7,766 bases of DNA, taken from the NCBI GenBank assembly GCA_902462635.1, contig CABQCN010000052.1, forward strand, positions 1 to 7,766. The letters run 5' to 3'. The position numbers and the translations under genes were made by a program. Shown in pieces: positions 1 to 6,237 of this stretch; positions within the stretch are counted from its first letter, which is position 1; every line of letters starts with the position of its first letter. The stretch is from an uncultured Oscillospiraceae bacterium. GTDB lineage: Bacteria; Bacillota; Clostridia; UBA1212; UBA1255. The notes beneath the pieces are model-generated. The model had not been told where the DNA came from and ran no database searches. It worked only from the letters and a program-made list of their open reading frames with translations.

Positions 1-45
1 AATCACTTTTTTATAAAAATACGTGCATAATTCCAGGAATTTCAT
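1..45 (-). CDS. 5' end of an unidentified protein, cut by the window edge
   Basis: Only the first 15 codons are present (MKFLELCTYFYKKVI), reading leftward from an ATG at 45-43 with no stop before the edge. A strong GGAGG ribosome binding site sits 8 nt upstream (52-58) and overlaps the end of the permease gene before it, so the gene is almost certainly real and co-transcribed with the permease. The basic, amphipathic start resembles the cytoplasmic lead-in of the permease upstream (MKLLKLVFINIRQGF), so a second permease subunit is possible. The visible part is too short to assign. Confidence 0.6.
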   Translation of the reverse strand, partial: MKFLELCTYFYKKVI

Positions 46-56
46 GTCCGCACCTC

Positions 57-635
57 CTAACACGTCGTTTTGATGGTATTTATGGATCTTCTGATATACA
101 ATACCATTTGCGGGATCAATGACAGAACTGTGATCAGCACCATCGCGAGATATATGATCAGATAATCCCAGCCGTTATACGAAACGTTTTCCAAGATATT
201 GACCGATTGAAATACCGTGTTTTGCAGCGCCGCGTGCAGCAGGATAGAAATCAGGTTGATGCCGGCGACCAGAATCAGTTTTTGGATCAGCAAGATCATG
301 GCAGTATATTGCTGATTGGCCCCTGACAGCATGTAGACGACGTTTACATATTTGTTTCTGTCGTCAAAATATTTCATCAGGTACAGGTATGTCGATATGG
401 AGGTGAAAAACAACACGCATAAGGTGCCGATTTCCGCGGCCGAATAAGAAAAACTGATTTCTTTAGTAGCATTTATATCCGGCATGAAGACATGCGTCAC
501 ATGATCGAGCCGGCTGATCTGATCGACAAAATTCCGGTATTCCTTTTCCGGCAGGAAATCTTCCAGTATAAAATGTACTTCGGTTGCCTTAGAATTCAAT
601 TCAAAAAGCAATATATACGGTGGTAAAACCCGCAC
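57..635 (-). CDS. FtsX-like ABC transporter permease, C-terminal part (separated by frameshift)
   Basis: This reading frame holds the second half of an ABC3/FtsX-type permease. Counting from the GTG at 635, residues about 12-66 finish the extracytoplasmic domain, and membrane segments lie at about 67-88, 111-137 and 157-180, followed by a short basic tail. The stretch after the first of these helices (RNKYVNVVYMLSGANQQ) is the usual FtsX cytoplasmic loop. There is no convincing ribosome binding site before the GTG, so this part is probably not a separate gene. It continues the 601-1161 frame if one T is removed from the TTTTT run (603-607 on the plus strand), giving one protein of about 367 residues with the expected four helices. 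The lesion could be real decay, a sequence error or, less likely, recoding. The partner ATPase is not in the window. Confidence 0.72.
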   Translation of the reverse strand: MRVLPPYILLFELNSKATEVHFILEDFLPEKEYRNFVDQISRLDHVTHVFMPDINATKEISFSYSAAEIGTLCVLFFTSISTYLYLMKYFDDRNKYVNVVYMLSGANQQYTAMILLIQKLILVAGINLISILLHAALQNTVFQSVNILENVSYNGWDYLIIYLAMVLITVLSLIPQMVLYIRRSINTIKTTC

Positions 636-1161
636 TTCCGCTATACACGCCGGCTATTTCAAAATCTTCGCCGTTATATGATAAATTATCTGCGGTCACG
701 CCGGTCGGCCAATACAAATACGGTATGATCGCGGCCTTCTTCTTCTCCGCGATTTCTTTTTGCCCGAATTTTTGTTTGCCCGACATTTTGTAGGTATGTG
801 TTTCAACGCCGTTGGAAAGCGACGCCCCGAGCGGGATTTGAACGCTATTTTTATCACAGGTTAATAGGCCGGTTTGGTCCGACATGATCACAATGTCGCA
901 GATATCCCAGTTTTCCACGTATTCGCTCAACCGTTTAAAAGAATCCTCGCGGATCGGTTCGCTTCCGTCCATTACGGCCGTACACGTCCTGTAGGAAAAG
1001 TAGGTACTGTAATCACCTTTCATATACGGCATCACATTGCCGTACAGATATATGAAGGCTATTCCTGACAAAACAGAGCCGACGATGAAAACCAGATAGA
1101 TCAGCGGGGAAGATTTAAAGCCCTGCCGGATATTTATAAAAACCAGTTTCAATAACTTCAC
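601..1161 (-). CDS. FtsX-like ABC transporter permease, N-terminal part (ends at frameshift)
   Basis: The gene starts at GTG 1161 with a good GGGAGG ribosome binding site 7 nt upstream. Residues 1-17 form a basic amphipathic lead-in, about 19-41 a membrane helix, and about 42-186 an extracytoplasmic domain of the MacB/FtsX type, ending in EIAGVYSGSAGFTTVYIAF. The frame then stops at TGA (603-601), while the neighbouring frame carries straight on with family-like sequence (57-605). FtsX-family permeases work with an ABC ATPase to move peptides or lipoproteins or to transmit force to cell-wall enzymes; those with four helices usually pair up. It lies 96 nt downstream of the small secreted protein gene, so the two are probably in one transcript and linked in function, for example as export of, sensing of or immunity to that protein. 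That link is inference. Confidence 0.75.
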   Translation of the reverse strand: MKLLKLVFINIRQGFKSSPLIYLVFIVGSVLSGIAFIYLYGNVMPYMKGDYSTYFSYRTCTAVMDGSEPIREDSFKRLSEYVENWDICDIVIMSDQTGLLTCDKNSVQIPLGASLSNGVETHTYKMSGKQKFGQKEIAEKKKAAIIPYLYWPTGVTADNLSYNGEDFEIAGVYSGSAGFTTVYIAF

Positions 1162-1212
1162 TTTGCTGCCTCCCGAATCATAACGTAAATTGATTTTGCC
1201 GCAATATAACAG

Positions 1213-1227
1213 ATAAATGTTTGCTTG
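1213..1227. repeat. distal arm of a 15-bp perfect inverted repeat
   Basis: ATAAATGTTTGCTTG on the plus strand is the exact reverse complement of 1727-1741. This arm lies between the secreted-protein gene and the permease, about 30 nt past the former's stop. In the minus-strand transcript the two arms could pair over the whole first gene. Confidence 0.8.
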
Positions 1228-1257
1228 CCGTTAATTATACTCAAATTTTAATTCGGA

Positions 1258-1707
1258 TCATCCCCAGGGGAATGTATCGCATGCATACGTAACCGTATCA
1301 TCGATCGTGCCATCTGCGGCCCTATGATACTGGCTGCCGTAAAACTCGATATACTGAGGATATGGGGTGTTTGCTTCGCCCCATCCTGAGTGGCCGGTGG
1401 TATTTGTAACAGTCGGATTCGCATTACTGGCTGATTTAATAACACCATCCACGCCTACCATTCTTACAAAAGCATAGCTGTAATAATTATAGCGCGCTTT
1501 CACTTCGGTTCTGGAATTTGCTTTTCCGGAAAGACCGTTAAAGTAATAATGGACATCCATATTGCCGTTCACAGTATACGATCTGTTTGCTGTAAAATTC
1601 CAGAAACCTGCGGGCGGACTGCTGTAATTATACGCGGCAAGACACACGAGCAGCGAAGCGGACATCATCGCGACAATCAAGCCGATAGAAAAAATAATTT
1701 TTTTCAT
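1258..1707 (-). CDS. small secreted aromatic-rich protein, possibly bacteriocin-like
   Basis: A 149-residue product with a clear Sec signal peptide: lysines at 2-3, a hydrophobic core at about 4-21, and likely cleavage after Ala24 or Ala25. The mature part, about 125 residues, is rich in Tyr, Asn, Ser, Thr and Gly, with a single Cys (144) near the C-terminus, and alternating stretches such as KARYNYYSYAFVRMVG suggest beta structure. The start is ATG 1707 with an AGGGGG ribosome binding site 8 nt upstream. I do not recognise a family with confidence. The overall plan (secreted beta-rich polypeptide, late Gly-Trp-Gly, Tyr-rich end) and the permease next door recall lactococcin 972-type bacteriocin loci, but the resemblance is loose and the protein is longer. 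It could instead be a surface protein or a substrate or sensor partner of the permease. Confidence 0.8.
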   Translation of the reverse strand: MKKIIFSIGLIVAMMSASLLVCLAAYNYSSPPAGFWNFTANRSYTVNGNMDVHYYFNGLSGKANSRTEVKARYNYYSYAFVRMVGVDGVIKSASNANPTVTNTTGHSGWGEANTPYPQYIEFYGSQYHRAADGTIDDTVTYACDTFPWG

Positions 1708-1726
1708 TTTAAAACCCCCTTTTCAA

Positions 1727-1741
1727 CAAGCAAACATTTAT
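1727..1741. repeat. proximal arm of a 15-bp perfect inverted repeat, at the mRNA 5' end
   Basis: CAAGCAAACATTTAT on the plus strand matches the reverse complement of 1213-1227 at all 15 positions. It lies between the predicted start of transcription (about 1741) and the ribosome binding site (1714-1719) of the secreted-protein gene, so the leftward transcript would begin almost exactly with this arm. Confidence 0.8.
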
Positions 1742-1776
1742 ACTAAAATAGTAACAATAGTTAAATTATATGTCAA
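1741..1776 (-). promoter_or_regulatory. promoter of the secreted-protein/permease operon with overlapping palindrome
   Basis: Reading leftward, a perfect TTGACA -35 (1776-1771) is followed after 17 nt by TACTAT (1753-1748), placing the start near 1741. The 30 nt upstream of the -35 (1777-1806) are almost pure A/T in runs, as in an UP element. The -10 is inside a perfect 13-bp palindrome, TACTAAAATAGTA (1741-1753), which is well placed to be an operator. Confidence 0.7.
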
Positions 1777-1868
1777 ATTAATTTTTTTTATTTATTATTT
1801 ATTAAAAATAGTCGCACGATTTGTGCCATACCTCGTTGAGTTTTATATGAATTTAATCTTTATAGAGA

Positions 1869-1903
1869 TTGGATATCCCCTGCCCGGTATGTTATAATCC
1901 GGG
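1869..1903 (+). promoter_or_regulatory. promoter of the rhamnosidase gene, -10 framed by an inverted repeat
   Basis: TTGGAT (1869-1874) and TATAAT (1893-1898) are 18 nt apart, and TG at 1890-1891 makes an extended -10. The -10 is bracketed by CCCGG (1883-1887) and CCGGG (1899-1903), an exact inverted repeat that could hold a repressor or form a hairpin at the 5' end of the message. Confidence 0.65.
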
Positions 1904-1988
1904 AAGAAGAAAACGGATGGTTCTATGAAGAGGCGAAGAATTGCCGATGGGAAGCGCCGGAACCGTATCTATAAGGAGGATGGGAAGC

Positions 1989-4481
1989 TTGAAAATATTC
2001 GAACAGGCAAGAGCCGTATTCGTACCCGGTCTTTCGGAACAGAAGAATGTGCTGGGCGCTTTTCGCGCAGATTTTAAAGTAAGCAGCAGCGAGAAAACGG
2101 AATTGGTAATCGCGGCGCATACCTTTTACAGAGTTTATCTCAACGGCGCCTGGCTTGGAACCGGTCCGGCAACCGCGCCCTTCGGGTACCTGAAAGCGGA
2201 TCGTTACGATCTGGCGCCTTTCCTCCGGCCTGCGGGAGAAATCAACCGCCTTGCGGTCGAAGTAATCGGCTATATTCCGGAGCAGTTCTTTGCGACCAAG
2301 GAAAGTTCCTGCCTGATGGCGGAGGTGACGGCCGCCGGAAGCGTGCTCTGCGCTACGGATCGGAACTGGCGCTGCGGCGTATTGCGGCAGAAGGATTGTT
2401 TCGTGGAAACACTGTCGTTCGGCCGGCGCGTACCGCTGGAAGCGTATCATCTCGACGCGGCTTATACGTCCTGGAGAACAGGGGAGATTCAAAACAGTAT
2501 GGCCTGTGAAGAATTGCATCCGCAGCGGACCGTGATAGAACGGGGCGTCTGTCTTCCGGATACTTCGGTCGACAGAAGGCTTCGCCTGACCGGAGTGTAC
2601 GGAATGGAGCCGCAACGCTTTGACGGACACGAGAGATGCTGGTGGGAAAGCGACGCGTATATCGAGCGCTGCGGCGGCGCGCAAAGGAGCCGTCCGTCCG
2701 TCGACTGCTTATCGCTGGAGGATTGCGCTTTTGACGGAACTTGCTCGGATTCCCGCGGCGATGGGGAACTCGGCGGCGGATACCGTATTTCTGCTTTCCG
2801 CAAACCAGCCGCATTGGAATTCGAAGCAAACGCCGCAGAAACAGGCTTTATCGGAATTTCGTTTACTTCGGAGGAACCTGTTGTGGTGGATATCACCTGG
2901 AATGATTATCTGGATGAAAGAGGGCGCATCCCGGTGCGGGCGGACAGCGTGAACCGTGTCATCCGCCTGAAGACGCAGGGCGGCAGTTTCACCTTTGAGA
3001 GTATGGAACCCCATTATGTAAAATACATTAAGGTTATCGTACGGGGCGGCGGCACCTTCCTGCTTCGGGACTTATACCTGCGTACGTATCGGTTTCCCGA
3101 TCTTTGCGCAGCGGATTTCGCCTGCAGCGACATGACGCTGAACCGTATTTATGCAAGCGCGCGCAGGACGCTGCTGACAAATTCTCTGGGGTTCTTCTTT
3201 GATTCTCCGGAACGCGAACGGGGCGGTTGGGCCGGAGACAGCTATTGGACGGGAAGGGCGGCGTTCCTTCTTCTGTCGGATGTTACCATCGAGCGGGCGA
3301 TGCTGCGGGACTTTTTGCTGTCCGAACCCTCGCCGATGATGGCAGGTTCGTTCCCGTCCTGTTGCAGCGGCAATCAGAAAAACGACCCGGTTCTGATGTA
3401 TTCCTGGAATTTATTCGTGCTGCTGGAGCTGACGGATTATTATCGGAGAACGGCGGACGAAGACATGAAATCTGCGTACCGGACGCGGGTGGAAGCGTTT
3501 ATGGAGGCCTCCCGCGCCTTGAAAAATGAGCTGGGCGTCTTGGAAAATATTCCCGGTTCTATGTTTATCGACTGGTCCGTATCGAATGATCCCTTGTATA
3601 CGCAGCCGATCTGCACCGCGGCCAATGCGCTCTACGCGATGGTGGCGGAACGTCTGGCGGATCTGTACGGCAGGGAAGATTATAAGGAAGAAGCGGAACA
3701 GGTCCGCGCCGTATTCCGCAAGGCATATGAGCGGATAAAGGATACGAAAAACGATCTGTTTACGATGTATCCTTTTCTGCCGGATTCTATGACCCTGGAA
3801 GAGGGCAGCTTATGTGGTCGCGGCGTATACAGCGAAGCTGCTCAATATTATTATTTTTGGACGGGACTCCTGACCGTGGATTCCGCGCCAGAGCTGTGGC
3901 GGATTCTGAAAGAACAGTTCGGCCCCGCACCGGAATGCTACCGGGGAACGGCGCATTTGAAGGTGGGTAGCTGCGGCGTTTTCTTCGGGCATATGATTCG
4001 CTTTGAACTGCTGGGCCGCTTTGGAGAAGCGCAGCTGCTGGAAGCGGAAATGAAAAAATTTTGCGGCTATATGGTAGATCGGGATCCGTCTACGTTCTGG
4101 GAGACGATGAACGGAGCGGATAGCAGGAACCACGGGTTCGGTTCACATTACGGCGTACAGGTCGTAAAAAATTTTCTGGGCGCGCATATTCCGGACCGAA
4201 TCGGAAAACACCTTTTATTTGCGCCGCAGCCAGGTTCCCTGAAATGGGCGAAGGGAAGATTTTATAACGCGGATGGGCGGTTTTCTCTTGCCTGGAACAG
4301 AAACAGCGACGGTTTTGAGCTGCATCTCTCCGCGCCGCACGGATATACGGCGGAGATCGTCCTTCCGCAAGAATTTTGCGCTTACGGGAAAATGATCGTA
4401 AACGGAACGCGTCAGGCTTTTGCAAGACGTATTCGCGTGGAATCCTATGCGGACATCCGTCTGGACAGCTCTTGTATATAA
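1989..4481 (+). CDS. GH78 family alpha-L-rhamnosidase, cytoplasmic
   Basis: A protein of about 830 residues predicted to release terminal alpha-L-rhamnose from oligosaccharides or glycosides. The N-terminal part contains a jelly-roll-type sugar-binding module (FYRVYLNGAWLGTGP), followed by beta-rich sequence and, from about residue 370, an (alpha/alpha) barrel. The signature DSPERERGGWAGD puts Asp405, Glu410, Trp414 and Asp417 at the spacing of the acidic catalytic cluster of GH78 enzymes, with Glu410 the likely general acid. Glu705 in FWETMNGADSRNHGFGS is the likely base. A C-terminal beta domain follows. I chose TTG 1989 because GGAGG (1975-1979) is 9 nt upstream; an ATG at 1980 abuts that site and a TTG at 1941 lacks one. 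There is no signal peptide, so the substrate must be imported, yet no transporter or sugar regulator is adjacent. The gene is alone between its promoter and a terminator. Confidence 0.9.
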   Translation: MKIFEQARAVFVPGLSEQKNVLGAFRADFKVSSSEKTELVIAAHTFYRVYLNGAWLGTGPATAPFGYLKADRYDLAPFLRPAGEINRLAVEVIGYIPEQFFATKESSCLMAEVTAAGSVLCATDRNWRCGVLRQKDCFVETLSFGRRVPLEAYHLDAAYTSWRTGEIQNSMACEELHPQRTVIERGVCLPDTSVDRRLRLTGVYGMEPQRFDGHERCWWESDAYIERCGGAQRSRPSVDCLSLEDCAFDGTCSDSRGDGELGGGYRISAFRKPAALEFEANAAETGFIGISFTSEEPVVVDITWNDYLDERGRIPVRADSVNRVIRLKTQGGSFTFESMEPHYVKYIKVIVRGGGTFLLRDLYLRTYRFPDLCAADFACSDMTLNRIYASARRTLLTNSLGFFFDSPERERGGWAGDSYWTGRAAFLLLSDVTIERAMLRDFLLSEPSPMMAGSFPSCCSGNQKNDPVLMYSWNLFVLLELTDYYRRTADEDMKSAYRTRVEAFMEASRALKNELGVLENIPGSMFIDWSVSNDPLYTQPICTAANALYAMVAERLADLYGREDYKEEAEQVRAVFRKAYERIKDTKNDLFTMYPFLPDSMTLEEGSLCGRGVYSEAAQYYYFWTGLLTVDSAPELWRILKEQFGPAPECYRGTAHLKVGSCGVFFGHMIRFELLGRFGEAQLLEAEMKKFCGYMVDRDPSTFWETMNGADSRNHGFGSHYGVQVVKNFLGAHIPDRIGKHLLFAPQPGSLKWAKGRFYNADGRFSLAWNRNSDGFELHLSAPHGYTAEIVLPQEFCAYGKMIVNGTRQAFARRIRVESYADIRLDSSCI

Positions 4482-4516
4482 AAACCGGAACCGCTTTGTA
4501 CGAGCGGTTCCGGTTT
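4482..4516. terminator. bidirectional intrinsic terminator between rhamnosidase and mecA
   Basis: A perfect 14-bp stem (4482-4495 with 4503-4516, arms AAACCGGAACCGCT and AGCGGTTCCGGTTT) with a 7-nt loop begins right after the rhamnosidase stop and lies 25 nt past the mecA stop. On the minus strand the stem runs into TTTTTATATA, so it is strongest for mecA. On the plus strand the T run is short (TTTCTTA). Confidence 0.9.
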
Positions 4517-4541
4517 CTTATGTCGGTCTTATTCCGGAAGA

Positions 4542-5531
4542 CTACAGTTCAAAATGGTTGATCAATTTGGAAATCGCCCCATGCTCCATGAGGATTGTGC
4601 CGCGCTCTTTCAAAAGCGGCAGGAAGGATTCCGCGGGCAGATAGGTCGCATTGTAATCGATCACCAGGGATTCCAAGCGGTTCAGCATGTTCAGATTCTT
4701 GCTGTTCGGCTTGAGTACAAGATAATAAGCGCCTCTGTAAGTATACAGGGAGGACGCGATCGTCTTGAACGATTTGTTGCGGGAGAAAAATTCCAGCATA
4801 TCGTTGAACTCCGGGAAGATCAGCACATCCCAGTCGGAAAGCATGGAAGACTTTCTGGCGGGCTGTATAAATTTGATCGGCGTTGCGGCCGTTCCCGACG
4901 CCTGATCCTGTTTCTCCTGCTTTTTGCCGGCAGCATGCTGCGGCTGCGCCACTTTTTGATTCCGGTTCTGTACGCGGATCTTGTGAAACAGATTGCGGAA
5001 CGCTTCCGGCGGGATATTGGACATATCGAAAATGGAAGCTTCCTGCTGTTCTGCGGAAGCGCTTTCTTCCTCGTCCCCATCCTCTTCGTCTTCCGCTTCA
5101 TATTCGGCGTCCTCCGCGTCCTCGCCTTCTCCGGAATCTTCCTCCTGCTCTTCCGTATCGGCCGCCGGTTCCACGTTTTTATTTTCATTACGGACGTTCT
5201 TCGCCGCGTTCTTTAATATTTTATCGAATTTGCTCAGGATTTTTTCATTTTCCTCATCGTAATAAAAATTATCCTCGTAATCTTCGTCGACGTCGTGAGA
5301 GATCATCAAAATGAGTCCGCCCGTTCCATCCGGTTTATTGACCACATTCAATTGACGGTCTTCAAATTCATGGCCGAATTCTATATTTGCGTGATCGATC
5401 GCATCCCAAATTAATTTATCGAAATCATGCGTGCCTTCTTTCAAAGTGGAAACATCCAGATTTCTGGAAGCCAGGTCTTTGCCGCTTATATATATGTTGA
5501 TCGCATTGTCCGCGATTCGTTCTATTTTCAT
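4542..5531 (-). CDS. mecA: MecA-type adaptor protein for ClpC, with long acidic linker
   Basis: The product has 329 residues against roughly 220-240 in Bacillus MecA. MecA proteins bind substrates through the N-terminal domain and hand them to the ClpC unfoldase through the C-terminal domain, controlling competence and other regulators by proteolysis. Residues 1 to about 82 (starting MKIERIADNAINIYIS) match the N-terminal domain. Residues about 233-329 match the C-terminal domain, including SSLYTYRGAYYLVL and the final EHGAISKLINHF. Between them is a linker with an extremely acidic block at about 121-164, a possible helix SIFDMSNIPPEAFRNLFHKI (166-185), and a basic/Gln-rich segment (about 186-228). 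The start is ATG 5531 with AAGGGGG about 9 nt upstream. It is a single gene, divergent from the DUF308 gene. Family assignment is secure; the substrates here are unknown. Confidence 0.9.
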   Translation of the reverse strand: MKIERIADNAINIYISGKDLASRNLDVSTLKEGTHDFDKLIWDAIDHANIEFGHEFEDRQLNVVNKPDGTGGLILMISHDVDEDYEDNFYYDEENEKILSKFDKILKNAAKNVRNENKNVEPAADTEEQEEDSGEGEDAEDAEYEAEDEEDGDEEESASAEQQEASIFDMSNIPPEAFRNLFHKIRVQNRNQKVAQPQHAAGKKQEKQDQASGTAATPIKFIQPARKSSMLSDWDVLIFPEFNDMLEFFSRNKSFKTIASSLYTYRGAYYLVLKPNSKNLNMLNRLESLVIDYNATYLPAESFLPLLKERGTILMEHGAISKLINHFEL

Positions 5532-5561
5532 AACACATGCCCCCTTTCAAAGACCATCTAT

Positions 5562-5582
5562 ATTATACTTGAAAAATTTCAA
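5562..5582 (-). promoter_or_regulatory. mecA promoter -10 with adjacent palindrome
   Basis: On the minus strand a perfect TATAAT (5567-5562) lies 31 nt before the mecA start. No good -35 is found at the usual distance. Directly upstream is the inverted repeat TTGAAA-AA-TTTCAA (5569-5582), occupying the spacer, which could bind an activator or repressor. Confidence 0.5.
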
Positions 5583-5609
5583 AATGAGAAGAGTAAAATA
5601 AATCCATTC

Positions 5610-5643
5610 TTGATTTGACACGTTTCGCAATTTATAGTAAAGT
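5610..5643 (+). promoter_or_regulatory. promoter region of the DUF308 gene (two overlapping candidates)
   Basis: Two registers fit, each with a 17-nt spacer: TTGATT (5610-5615) with TATAGT (5633-5638), and TTGACA (5615-5620) with TAAAGT (5638-5643). Either would start transcription shortly before the ribosome binding site at 5662-5669. Confidence 0.55.
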
Positions 5644-5676
5644 CTGATGAGAATAAAAATCAAAGGGGATTTTCAT

Positions 5677-6234
5677 ATGTCTGATTTTTTGAAACGTATC
5701 AAATGGAGCACTTTGGTCTCCGCGATCCTGACAATGGTCATCGGAATTTTTCTGCTGGCGCGCCCTGACGCCGCGGTGGCGACGATCAGCGTAATCGTAG
5801 GATGGGTATTGCTGATCAGCGGTATTTTCTCTGTAATCATGTTTTTTACGGGTAAAACGCTCGGTTTCGCCTATCTGAATATCATATTGGGCGTAATCGG
5901 CATCGTACTCGGCCTGTGGATCGTAATCGATCCGGATTTCATCGCAAACTTTGTTATGGTATTGCTGGGGATCCTGATGGTAGTACACGGCGCAGTCGAC
6001 CTGCAGTCTTCTTTTGAACTCAAAAAAATCGGCGGCAGCAGATGGGGGATGGATATGATGTTCGCACTCCTGACGATGGCGCTGGGCATTCTGGTGATTA
6101 TTCTCCATTTTAACGCGGCCAAACTCATCATGGTTTTATGCGGGATCAGTTTGATGCTCGATTCCATTACGGATTTTATCATCGTGGTACGCCTTGCGCG
6201 TGCGCAGAAAATATCCAGGAAACTGGAACAATGA
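5677..6234 (+). CDS. DUF308/HdeD-like six-helix membrane protein
   Basis: A 185-residue integral membrane protein built of three copies of a two-helix unit, the DUF308 (HdeD) pattern. Helices lie at about 11-28, 36-57, 63-84, 89-108, 125-144 and 148-170, with the repeated Gly-rich hairpins GIFLLARPDAA, GLWIVIDPDFI and GILVIILHFNA between the members of each pair. HdeD of enteric bacteria is linked to acid resistance, but the biochemical role of the family is not settled and none can be inferred here. I chose ATG 5677 because AAAGGGGA (5662-5669) is about 8 nt upstream; an in-frame start at 5647 lacks a site. The basic C-terminal tail (RLARAQKISRKLEQ) should be cytoplasmic. The gene is monocistronic, divergent from mecA, and its stop is 3 nt from that of the convergent DtxR-like gene. 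Confidence 0.88.
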   Translation: MSDFLKRIKWSTLVSAILTMVIGIFLLARPDAAVATISVIVGWVLLISGIFSVIMFFTGKTLGFAYLNIILGVIGIVLGLWIVIDPDFIANFVMVLLGILMVVHGAVDLQSSFELKKIGGSRWGMDMMFALLTMALGILVIILHFNAAKLIMVLCGISLMLDSITDFIIVVRLARAQKISRKLEQ

Positions 6235-6237
6235 TCG

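Noticed and set aside
874..1068. Plus-strand small open frame opposite the permease
   Set aside because: No ribosome binding site or promoter, and the opposite strand has clear permease sequence.
1633..1707. Lipoprotein signal in the small secreted protein
   Set aside because: The only Cys near the hydrophobic core is preceded by Leu-Leu-Val, which does not fit the lipobox (Ala/Gly/Ser before Cys).
1213..1741. Insertion-sequence or miniature-transposon ends
   Set aside because: The 15-bp arms have no flanking target duplication (sequence outside the arms differs) and enclose no transposase; one arm overlaps the promoter start point, favouring a regulatory role.
1813..1825. GCAC-N5-GTGC inverted repeat between the two divergent promoters
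   Set aside because: Arms of 4 bp are too short to stand out, and it does not overlap either promoter core.
1923..2684. Long minus-strand open frame (253 codons) opposite the rhamnosidase
   Set aside because: It lacks family-like sequence and a ribosome binding site and mirrors the GC-rich codons of the clearly real GH78 gene.
4993..5262. Plus-strand frame encoding a Ser-rich repeat
   Set aside because: It is the antisense reading of the GAA/GAG/GAT-rich acidic linker of mecA, so the serine run is an artefact of codon composition.
5632..6108. Minus-strand frame opposite the DUF308 gene
   Set aside because: The His/Gln/Asp-rich product is the antisense of hydrophobic transmembrane codons, with no start signals.
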